Part shown: positions 1-5,318 of the stretch, piece by piece
How the letters are laid out: every line of letters begins with the position of its first letter
How positions within the stretch are numbered: position 1 is the first letter of the stretch
From: Caldisericota bacterium
GTDB taxonomy: Bacteria > CG03 > B21-G15
Direction: 5' to 3'
NCBI GenBank assembly: GCA_003650255.1
Contig: QMOP01000034.1
Coordinates: 1 to 9,813, forward strand
DNA length: 9,813 bases
Program-made: the position numbers and the translations under genes
The notes under the pieces: generated by a model
Seen by the model: only the letters and a program-made list of their open reading frames with translations
The model's database searches: none
Told to the model about the DNA's origin: nothing

Positions 1-95
1 AGAAGTGTATTTACTCCCATCCTGCTTAAACTGGATGATGCCTCTATTCCTGCATGACCACCACCAACAACAATTGCATCAAATGTTCTTTTCAT
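1..95 (-). CDS. mnmG: MnmG (GidA), tRNA uridine-5-carboxymethylaminomethyl modification enzyme, N-terminal fragment
   Basis: Only the first 31 complete codons are present; the rest lies beyond the left edge. They read MKRTFDAIVVGGGHAGIEAS and continue with a Ser/Leu-rich helix. This is the Rossmann FAD-binding start of MnmG: a short beta strand followed by VVGGGHAG, with the family's characteristic His-Ala-Gly after the glycines. MnmG works with MnmE, using FAD and a folate carbon donor, to modify the wobble uridine of certain tRNAs. The ATG lies 11 bases after the mutL stop, so it is probably the third gene of the pilZ-mutL-mnmG unit. A purine run, GAAAGAAG, about 14 bases upstream is only a weak ribosome binding site. 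Other GG-FAD proteins are possible, but the HAG signature makes MnmG by far the best reading. Confidence 0.9.
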   Translation of the reverse strand, partial: MKRTFDAIVVGGGHAGIEASSSLSRMGVNTL

Positions 96-106
96 GGATT
101 AACTTA

Positions 107-1765
107 TTATCTTCTTTCAAAGAATCTGTCAAGGTCTTTGAGGGTTAGTTTTACGAGGACGGGCCTTCCATGTGGACAGTATATTGATTTTGATATAAGA
201 ACCCTTTTTACAAGATCCTCCATCTCTTCATAACTCAAATTATCTCCTTCTTTTACAGCACTTCTACACGCAATAAGTTTTATTATATCATCAAATACTG
301 CTTCAACAACACTCTTTTTTCCTCTTTCCTCTAAAATTACAACAATCTCCTTTATAAGTTTCTCTATATTTCCCTGAGGAAGAGATGCAGGAACTGTTTT
401 TATTTTTATAATTCCCGGCCCAAAACTTTCCCATTCAATTCCAACACTCTTCAAAACTGCCTTATTCTCCTCCATTATAGAATAATCACTCATTCTTAAC
501 GCTATCTTCTCCTCAATCAAAACCCTCTGCGAAATCCTCTTCTCCTCAAACATTCTCTTAAGTTCCTCATATTTAAGTCGCTCACTTGCTGTATGCTGGT
601 CCATAAGGAAAAGTTCATCTTCAGAGGAAAAAATGATATATTTTTTAAACACCTGACCAAAAATCTTAATACTTTTTCCAAGAAACTTAAAATCTTCTTT
701 ACTTTTTTGAGGAAACACAAAATATGAAAAATCCTGTTCCTTTAAACCTTCTTCAACCTTAATTTTATTTATATCAAAACTTACAACAAAATCCTTTTTC
801 TTAAATGCACCATCAATTCCCCTATAAATACCTCTTAAAATCTGATCTTCTTTCAAAAACCTGATTTCTTTTTTTGCAGGATGGATATTCACATCAACAA
901 ATGAAGGATCTATTTCAATAAAAACAACAAATCCAATCTCCTTATTTGGAATATATTTTGAACATGCATTTATTATAGCACTTCTCACAATTGGACTTGA
1001 AACAAATCTTCCATTTACATAAATAAAAGATGTTTTTCTTTTTGTTTTTCCTTTTGAAATAAAACCATAAAATTTAAAAAGGTAATTCTCTGATTCAAAA
1101 TAAACAGAATCCTCCATAAAATCCTTTCCAAGCACATCCACTATTCTATCCTTCAAATTATATCTTTCAGCAAAAGTGAAAACCTTTTTTCCATTAGAGT
1201 AAAATGAAAATCTAACGTTATAGTTTGGAATTGAAATATTCTCAACTATTTTTATTATATTTCTCAATTCAGTTGAATCCCTTTTTAAAAATCTTCTTCT
1301 TACAGGTGTATTATAAAAAAGATCTCTCACAATAACCTCTGTTCCAGACGGAGCACCGACCTCAACAAAAAGAACCTCTTTTCCTCCTTCTACAGAAACC
1401 CTTGCTCCAACATTTTCATCTCTCTTTCTTGAAGTTATTGTTAGTTTTGAAACCTGAGCAATTGATGCAAGCGCCTCTCCCCTGAAACCGAATGTTCTTA
1501 TTTTAAACAAATCCTCAACTCTCTCAATTTTACTTGTTGCATGATGCTTAACTGTAAGTGGAAGTTCCTCTTTGCTTATTCCCTCTCCATCATCTACAAC
1601 CCTTATTAAACTTTTTCCAGCATTTTCAACAAAAATATCAATCCTTCTTGCATTAGCATCAATTGAATTCTCAACAAGTTCCTTTACGCAGGAAGAAGGT
1701 CTCTCAATCACCTCACCTGCTGCAATCTTTCTGATTACCTCTTCAGGTAAGATTTTAATGGGCAT
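107..1765 (-). CDS. mutL: DNA mismatch repair protein MutL, endonuclease type
   Basis: A 552-residue MutL. MutL couples mismatch recognition by MutS to strand incision. The N-terminal GHKL ATPase is complete: KELVENSIDA with catalytic Glu29, DDGEGI near 58-63 and FGFRGEAL near 92-99. The start ATG at 1765 puts this Glu exactly where it is in E. coli MutL (MPI..LP at residues 1-7); a TTG six bases upstream is possible but less likely. The C-terminal domain carries the nicking-endonuclease motifs: DQHTASERLKYE at 389-400 (DQHA-x2-E-x4-E with Thr for Ala), ACRSAVKEGD at 499-508 and CPHGRP at 530-535. So this should be a self-nicking MutL of a MutH-less system. QRVLI near 413-417 sits where beta-clamp motifs occur in relatives. 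The gene overlaps the pilZ stop by 11 bases and lacks a clear Shine-Dalgarno sequence, suggesting translational coupling. Confidence 0.96.
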   Translation of the reverse strand: MPIKILPEEVIRKIAAGEVIERPSSCVKELVENSIDANARRIDIFVENAGKSLIRVVDDGEGISKEELPLTVKHHATSKIERVEDLFKIRTFGFRGEALASIAQVSKLTITSRKRDENVGARVSVEGGKEVLFVEVGAPSGTEVIVRDLFYNTPVRRRFLKRDSTELRNIIKIVENISIPNYNVRFSFYSNGKKVFTFAERYNLKDRIVDVLGKDFMEDSVYFESENYLFKFYGFISKGKTKRKTSFIYVNGRFVSSPIVRSAIINACSKYIPNKEIGFVVFIEIDPSFVDVNIHPAKKEIRFLKEDQILRGIYRGIDGAFKKKDFVVSFDINKIKVEEGLKEQDFSYFVFPQKSKEDFKFLGKSIKIFGQVFKKYIIFSSEDELFLMDQHTASERLKYEELKRMFEEKRISQRVLIEEKIALRMSDYSIMEENKAVLKSVGIEWESFGPGIIKIKTVPASLPQGNIEKLIKEIVVILEERGKKSVVEAVFDDIIKLIACRSAVKEGDNLSYEEMEDLVKRVLISKSIYCPHGRPVLVKLTLKDLDRFFERR

Positions 1766-2216
1766 GGACAAAGGAATTTATTTTAATTCTCTTCTTCTCC
1801 TTTTTATAGCAGAGGGGATAGTAGGAACAACTTTCTGGAAAACAGATTATCTCTTCCTTTCTTAAAATCCTTGCCTCACAACTTGTATAATCCTCTGCCA
1901 TTTCCTCTATCCTCTTCTTTATTCTTTTTGAAAGATTAAGAAATTCTACTCCTATAAGAAATGTGTTTTTTTTCTCCTCCCTTCTTACAACTCTTCCCTT
2001 AACATTTTTAAGAGATATTGTTCCGAGTTCAAGATTAAAAATAATAATTGAATTAACAGGAAATGGATAAAATGTGATAAAAGCAATTCCTCCTGCAGAA
2101 ATATTAAACATTATGGCTGGCATTGAACTTTTCAAATTTAAATCAGGACTTGAAATCTCAACACTTTTTATTAAAGATAGTGTCGGAAATCTTTTATGTT
2201 TTCTCCTTTCCTTCAT
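1755..2216 (-). CDS. PilZ-domain protein, likely c-di-GMP receptor, with cysteine-rich tail
   Basis: A 153-residue single-domain protein. It starts MKERRKHKRFP, which contains the RxxxR motif (Arg5, Arg9), and has NISAGG at 38-43, matching the second c-di-GMP motif (D/N)xSxxG. Beta-strand segments follow to about residue 92, then a helix (SKRIKKRIEEMAEDY). These are the defining PilZ features, so c-di-GMP binding is likely; the controlled process is unknown. The C-terminal tail adds four cysteines (113, 125, 130, 136) in a C-x11-C-x4-C-x5-C pattern, then a Lys-rich end. The reading frame is open further upstream to 2330, but that part overlaps the wecA-like gene and runs across the promoter. 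The ATG at 2216 places RxxxR at the very N-terminus, as in many PilZ proteins. No Shine-Dalgarno sequence precedes it and the predicted +1 is the A of this ATG. Confidence 0.87.
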   Translation of the reverse strand: MKERRKHKRFPTLSLIKSVEISSPDLNLKSSMPAIMFNISAGGIAFITFYPFPVNSIIIFNLELGTISLKNVKGRVVRREEKKNTFLIGVEFLNLSKRIKKRIEEMAEDYTSCEARILRKEEIICFPESCSYYPLCYKKEKKRIKINSFVHAH

Positions 2217-2222
2217 ATTAAA

Positions 2223-2251
2223 ATTATATACGAAAAAATCCAACTTGTCAA
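2223..2251 (-). promoter_or_regulatory. Consensus housekeeping-sigma promoter of pilZ-mutL-mnmG, leaderless
   Basis: On the minus strand, TTGACA (2251-2246), a 17-base spacer and TATAAT (2228-2223) match the sigma-70/sigma-A consensus at all 12 positions with ideal spacing. The -35 box begins on the base right after the TAG stop of the wecA-like gene. Only six bases (TTTAAT) separate TATAAT from the pilZ ATG, so the usual start point falls on the A of the start codon. The transcript should therefore be leaderless or nearly so. Confidence 0.87.
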
Positions 2252-3358
2252 CTAATGGACTTCCCTTCCAGCAAGCATTATTTCGGTTATAAGGAGAAAT
2301 AAAATTACAATTTGAAGAAAAAGTAACCATGCATCTACTGAGGTTGCCTTCCTTATTAAAACCCCACCAATACCTGTAAGAAGAACAAGCCCTGAAATGA
2401 AAAGTGTTGTTTTTATCTCTCCCATTCCAAGATTAAGTAACCTGTGATGGAAATGGTCTCTTCCTGTAAACTCCAACCATTCCCTGAAATTTCTGACAGA
2501 ACCATTCTTTATTCTTGATATTGTTGTATAAATCATGTCATAGATAAAAACAGAGAGAATACTTACAGGTGTAATAATTGCAATTAAGGGGTTGTACACC
2601 TCCTGTTTCCAGCTCCCCATTATTGCACAACTTGAAAGAATAAACCCTAAAAAATAACTTCCACCATCTCCAAGAAATATTTTTGCTTTTGGAAAATTAT
2701 AAGGAAGAAACCCGAGAATGCTTCCTATGAATGCACTTAAAATGAAGCTTAAATAAATCTGATTTGTAGAGATTGCAATTATCAAGAAAGATATTCCACT
2801 ACTTATACTCATTAAAGAAGCAAGCCCATTTAAACCATCAAAATAATTAACTGCATTGATTATTCCTATAACACCAAGATATGTAAAAAATATTTCAAGA
2901 AAATTTTCACCAAAAAAATGTGGAAAAGCAGTAATTCTAACTCCATTAACAATTATCAATGTTACTGCAAAAAACTGTAAAAACAATCTCAAAGTTGCTG
3001 AAACTCCTTTTTTCCAGTCATCAATAAAACCTGAAAAATATACAAATATTCCAGCAATAACAATTGAAAGAAATGAAGGAGTAAACCTCAAATTTCTTAT
3101 ACAGGCAATTATAAAACCAATAAGAATAGCAAATCCACCAAGTAGAGGAGTTGGTTTTTTATGAAATTTTCTTTCTTCATCAGGAATATCAAGAATCCCC
3201 ACTTTATGCGAAATTTTTATAAAAAAGGGAGTAAAAAGATATGTTCCAAGAAATGAAACAAGCATAACATAAACCCATCTTATTCCGTATATATAAAATA
3301 ATGTTCCACCTTTTGGCGAAAGGAGAAGAATAAAAAGAATAAAAAATATAAATCTCAA
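2252..3358 (-). CDS. WecA/TagO-like undecaprenyl-phosphate sugar-1-phosphate transferase (MraY/WecA family)
   Basis: A 368-residue polytopic membrane protein of the MraY/WecA superfamily. These enzymes move a HexNAc-1-phosphate from a UDP-sugar to undecaprenyl phosphate, the first step of many wall and surface glycan pathways. Visible motifs: D60 in the VGILDIPDE-x-RKFHKKPTPLLGG entry segment, GFIDD (Asp113-Asp114, Mg site), NAVNYFDGLNGLA at 168-180, FLGDGGSYFLG at 228-238, FIYDM around Asp274, and the GRDHFHHRLLNLG loop at 299-311. The HxHH-type loop points to WecA/TagO rather than MraY, with UDP-GlcNAc the likely donor (inferred). The second Asp of the usual DGLDG motif is Asn177. The TTG start is supported by AAGGAG six bases upstream; a later ATG at 3265 would drop an extra N-terminal hydrophobic segment. 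It lies 3 bases behind the PIG-L gene. Confidence 0.9.
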   Translation of the reverse strand: MRFIFFILFILLLSPKGGTLFYIYGIRWVYVMLVSFLGTYLFTPFFIKISHKVGILDIPDEERKFHKKPTPLLGGFAILIGFIIACIRNLRFTPSFLSIVIAGIFVYFSGFIDDWKKGVSATLRLFLQFFAVTLIIVNGVRITAFPHFFGENFLEIFFTYLGVIGIINAVNYFDGLNGLASLMSISSGISFLIIAISTNQIYLSFILSAFIGSILGFLPYNFPKAKIFLGDGGSYFLGFILSSCAIMGSWKQEVYNPLIAIITPVSILSVFIYDMIYTTISRIKNGSVRNFREWLEFTGRDHFHHRLLNLGMGEIKTTLFISGLVLLTGIGGVLIRKATSVDAWLLFLQIVILFLLITEIMLAGREVH

Positions 3359-3361
3359 AAA

Positions 3362-3988
3362 CTACTCCTTATAATAAAAAAGTGATAATCTGTGGGAGAC
3401 AAAACCCTCTGCAAACTTCACCCTTCCCTGATAACCTCTGAAATATGCTGTTGCTCTTGCACTCTCAAGGATACTCAAACCAGCAATCCTCGTAGCATAA
3501 ACTTGAGAATCATGTGCTTTTAAAAGTTCCATCTTTTCTTCAATAACATCTCCTATATCAACAAAAACATTTGGAGAAAAATTTTGAGTAGTCGGAACCT
3601 CATAAAAGAGGATATTTCTTATGTATCTTGCAGCAGTAATTGTTGAAAGGGAGGTATTTCTGTGGTCCTGATGTGCATCTTCACTCCAGAAAACAAAAAT
3701 AAGTCCTGGATTCACCTCCTTGATGACAGACTCAATTCTCTGAATTGATTCTGCATTAAATGGAACCTTTGTATCCTCATATCCACCCCAGAAAATTTTT
3801 TTAACTTTTAAAATCCTTCCTGACTCCTCCTGCTCCTTTTCTCTTACATCTTTTTTTCCTCCTTTCTCTCCTTTTGTCATAACAAGAAGATATATTTCAT
3901 TCTCTGGATTTTTTGAAAATTTAAGAAGTGTTCCTCCACATCCAAATTCAATATCATCTGGATGAGAACCAATTGCAAGAATTTTCAT
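3362..3988 (-). CDS. PIG-L (LmbE-like) family zinc-dependent N-deacetylase
   Basis: A 208-residue PIG-L family protein, complete for the family. These zinc enzymes remove acetyl groups from GlcNAc-type sugars. The first zinc motif is SHPDD at 8-12 (His9, Asp12 as ligands, Asp11 as general base), followed by IEFGCGGTL; the second is EDAHQDHRNT with His106 and His109. The remainder (LFYE, AHDSQVY, EGF near 194-196) fits soluble family members, with no signal peptide or membrane helix. The substrate is not given by the sequence. BshB1 of bacillithiol synthesis is one possibility, but no bshA or bshC is nearby. The WecA-like gene 3 bases downstream suggests instead a role on a GlcNAc-containing precursor (inference). 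The ATG overlaps the trmD stop as ATGA, and GGAGG four bases upstream lies in the last trmD codons. Confidence 0.87.
   Translation of the reverse strand: MKILAIGSHPDDIEFGCGGTLLKFSKNPENEIYLLVMTKGEKGGKKDVREKEQEESGRILKVKKIFWGGYEDTKVPFNAESIQRIESVIKEVNPGLIFVFWSEDAHQDHRNTSLSTITAARYIRNILFYEVPTTQNFSPNVFVDIGDVIEEKMELLKAHDSQVYATRIAGLSILESARATAYFRGYQGRVKFAEGFVSHRLSLFYYKE
3365..3370 (-). promoter_or_regulatory. Ribosome binding site selecting the TTG start of the wecA-like gene
   Basis: AAGGAG at 3370-3365, inside the last codons of the PIG-L gene, lies six bases before TTG at 3358. This is ideal spacing and is the reason for preferring the TTG start over the internal ATG at 3265, which has only a poor GGG-containing upstream region. 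Confidence 0.7.
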
Positions 3989-4659
3989 TCTTCCTCCAGC
4001 AAATCAGGTCTTCTTTCTTTTGTAATTTTATATGCCATATTTTTTCTCCACTCTTTTATTTTTTCGTGGTCTCCTGATAAAAGGACATCTGGAACCTTCA
4101 TACCTCTAAATTCCCTTGGTCTTGTATACTGTGGATATTCAAGAAAACCACTTGAAAATGATTCATCTATTACAGAACTCTCCTTTCCAACAACCCCTTT
4201 TTCAAATCTTGAAATAACCTCAATAAACACAAGGCATGCAGTATCACCTGAAATAAGAACATAATCTCCAATTGAAAGTTCAAAACCCTTTAAACCTGTA
4301 ATTACTCTCTCATCCACACCTTCATATCTTGGACATAAAAGTAGAAAACTTTTTGATTTTTCATAAATCTCTTTTGCAAGTTTATAATTTAAAAGTTCTC
4401 CTCTTGGAGAAAAGATTATAAAAAGGTCATCTTTTTCTTTAAGTTTATCATAAGCATTAAAAACTGGTTCTGGTTTTAAAACCATACCAGGACCACCACC
4501 ATAGGGATAATCGTCAACATTTTCATCTTGAGAAAAATCTCTTAAATTATAAATTTCAAATTTTAAAATACCATTCTCTCTTGCTTTCTTTATTAAACTT
4601 GTATTTAAGAAAGAATCATAAAAAGATGGAAAAAGAGTAAGGATTTTAAATTTAATCAT
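3985..4659 (-). CDS. trmD: tRNA (guanine-37-N1)-methyltransferase TrmD
   Basis: A 224-residue SPOUT methyltransferase. TrmD methylates N1 of G37 next to the anticodon using S-adenosylmethionine, preventing +1 frameshifting. Signatures in order: DDYPYGGGPGMV at 49-60, CPRYEGVDERV at 109-119, the trefoil-knot segment IGDYVLISGDT at 130-140, ISRF with Arg151 (Arg154 in E. coli), DESF with Glu166 at the place of E. coli Asp169, EYPQYTRP at 174-181, and VPDVLLSGDH at 189-198. The usual GGEL of the knot is SGDT here, and Asp169 is replaced by Glu; both are conservative changes. The C-terminal domain is rather short. The ATG at 4659 shares one base with the khpA stop (TGATG); a TTG one codon upstream is possible. 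The usual neighbours rimM (upstream) and rplS (downstream) are both absent. Confidence 0.96.
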   Translation of the reverse strand: MIKFKILTLFPSFYDSFLNTSLIKKARENGILKFEIYNLRDFSQDENVDDYPYGGGPGMVLKPEPVFNAYDKLKEKDDLFIIFSPRGELLNYKLAKEIYEKSKSFLLLCPRYEGVDERVITGLKGFELSIGDYVLISGDTACLVFIEVISRFEKGVVGKESSVIDESFSSGFLEYPQYTRPREFRGMKVPDVLLSGDHEKIKEWRKNMAYKITKERRPDLLEEE

Positions 4660-4898
4660 CAAACAATAACAACATCAATTGTTCTCTTATTAAAACTACC
4701 CCACAATCTTGCAATCTGCTTCAGTGCTTTTATTACCTTTCCTCCCTTTCCGATTATTCTACCTTTCTGATCATCAGGAACATGAATCTCAACTATAATC
4801 TCATCCCTTGAATCAACAACATTACAATGCACTTCATTAGGATTATCAGCAATTCTTTTAAGAATAAAATCAAAAAGTTTCTTCAACTCTTCCTGCAT
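4659..4898 (-). CDS. khpA: KhpA-type KH-domain RNA-binding protein
   Basis: A 79-residue protein that is essentially one KH domain. The GxxG RNA-binding loop is GRIIGKGGKVIKAL (from about residue 46), preceded by the family's N-terminal helix and an NPNEVHCNVV strand that parallels the NPDxV segment of KhpA/YlqC. KhpA, usually with KhpB, binds RNA and affects cell elongation and division in Gram-positive bacteria; here only the domain is certain. The ATG at 4898 is chosen because AGGTGG lies five bases upstream. A GTG at 4907 in the same frame would add three residues but has no spaced ribosome binding site. The gene overlaps rpsP by 16 bases and touches trmD by one base, so the three are very likely translated from one mRNA. 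Confidence 0.93.
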   Translation of the reverse strand: MQEELKKLFDFILKRIADNPNEVHCNVVDSRDEIIVEIHVPDDQKGRIIGKGGKVIKALKQIARLWGSFNKRTIDVVIV

Positions 4899-5140
4899 CT
4901 CTTCCACCTTTCATATAAATTCTTTACTCTTTCGCTCATTGTAGCACCCTTCTTAATCCAGGAAAGAAGTTTCTCCTCATTAATCTCCACCTTTTCACTC
5001 CAGGATTCCTTTTTTGGAAAATAAAGTCCAATTTTTTCAAGTTCCTTTCCATCCCTTTTTGAAAGTCTTGGCTGTGCAACAATTCTAAAAATTGGCTGAT
5101 TCTTCTTTCCAACTCTTTTCAATCTTATCCTTACCTCCAT
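4883..5140 (-). CDS. rpsP: 30S ribosomal protein S16
   Basis: An 85-residue S16, a normal length. The start MEVRIRLKRVGKKNQPIFRI and the segment RDGKELEKIGLYFPKKE correspond to the family core (IRLKRxGxKxxPxYRIVxxD, then RDGxxIExIGxYxP). INEEKLLSWIKKGATMSERVKNL is the conserved C-terminal helix region. S16 is an early assembly protein of the 30S platform and body. It leads the rpsP-khpA-trmD block, behind an exceptionally strong ribosome binding site. Upstream is a 178-base spacer with a GC-rich palindrome and no convincing promoter, so expression may depend on read-through from rpe or on an unrecognised promoter. Confidence 0.97.
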   Translation of the reverse strand: MEVRIRLKRVGKKNQPIFRIVAQPRLSKRDGKELEKIGLYFPKKESWSEKVEINEEKLLSWIKKGATMSERVKNLYERWKRCRKS

Positions 5141-5141
5141 T

Positions 5142-5154
5142 TCACCTCCTCCTT
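5142..5154 (-). promoter_or_regulatory. Strong double Shine-Dalgarno site of rpsP
   Basis: The minus strand reads AAGGAGGAGGTGA just before the rpsP ATG, giving two overlapping GGAGG cores 7 and 4 bases from the start codon; the second extends to GGAGGTGA, a full anti-16S match. This is the best ribosome binding site in the window and shows that the organism uses Shine-Dalgarno initiation for internal genes. Confidence 0.85.
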
Positions 5155-5155
5155 T

Positions 5156-5197
5156 CTATCAATTAATAGCGATTTGTAAATAACAAATGGCGAATGG
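5156..5197 (-). repeat. Degenerate heptamer array with small hairpin upstream of rpsP
   Basis: On the minus strand, five consecutive 7-base units read CCATTCG, CCATTTG, TTATTTA, CAAATCG, CTATTAA, followed by TTGATAG. They loosely follow C(C/T)ATTTG, with the first two clearest. The same stretch holds a perfect 6-base inverted repeat, ATTTGT-AAATA-ACAAAT (5172-5188), extended by two more pairs past one mismatch. It lies between the GC-rich element and the rpsP ribosome binding site. Function is unknown; it may be decayed intergenic repeat DNA or a leader structure. Confidence 0.45.
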
Positions 5198-5199
5198 TA

Positions 5200-5303
5200 G
5201 GTGGTTTTTCCCGAAGGGGCTTTGCGAGCGAGGACATTGTGCATTCCACCGCAGCGAGCAGAGTGAGCCACCCTCGCGAACGTCCCCTGAGGGGAAAACC
5301 ATC
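5200..5303. repeat. GC-rich imperfect palindromic element (MITE- or REP-like) between rpe and rpsP
   Basis: These 104 bases contain 63 G+C (about 61%), against roughly a third in the flanking genes. The ends are inverted repeats: the left 20 bases (5200-5219) match the reverse complement of the right 20 (5284-5303) at 16 of 20 positions. Further inside, GCGAGG-type and CCTCGC-type segments (about 5228-5233 and 5271-5276) can pair again, and each arm has its own short hairpin (CCC-GAA-GGG; CCCC-TGA-GGGG). The centre has repeated GCGAG/GAGTGAGC motifs and two CCACC boxes. No coding pattern is convincing. AAATGG occurs on both sides (5185-5190 and 5311-5316), a possible but unproven target duplication. 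It may be a non-autonomous mobile repeat or a structured RNA in the rpe-rpsP transcript. Confidence 0.6.
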
Positions 5304-5318
5304 TATTTTTAAATGGAC

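Noticed and set aside
517..720. Second minus-strand frame inside mutL
   Set aside because: Shadow of mutL in another frame; low-complexity, no ribosome binding site, no recognisable motif.
1766..1771. TTG start for mutL two codons upstream
   Set aside because: The ATG at 1765 gives MPI..LP and places the catalytic Glu at residue 29 exactly as in E. coli MutL.
2217..2330. Upstream extension of the pilZ frame (38 more codons)
   Set aside because: Overlaps the wecA-like gene by 79 bases and spans the consensus promoter; the PilZ RxxxR motif sits naturally at the N-terminus of the 2216 start.
3362..3988. Naming the PIG-L gene bshB1
   Set aside because: The family is broad, the sequence has no feature specific to bacillithiol enzymes that I can point to, and no other bsh gene is in view.
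1572..4264. Several plus-strand ORFs of 72-102 codons (for example 1572-1865, 2856-3164, 3962-4264)
   Set aside because: All lie antisense to well-supported genes and show the Ser/Thr/Pro/Ile-rich composition expected of reverse-complemented purine-rich coding sequence.
5281..5300. CCCC-TGA-GGGG hairpin as an intrinsic terminator after rpe
   Set aside because: The stem is only 4 pairs and no T-run follows on either strand.
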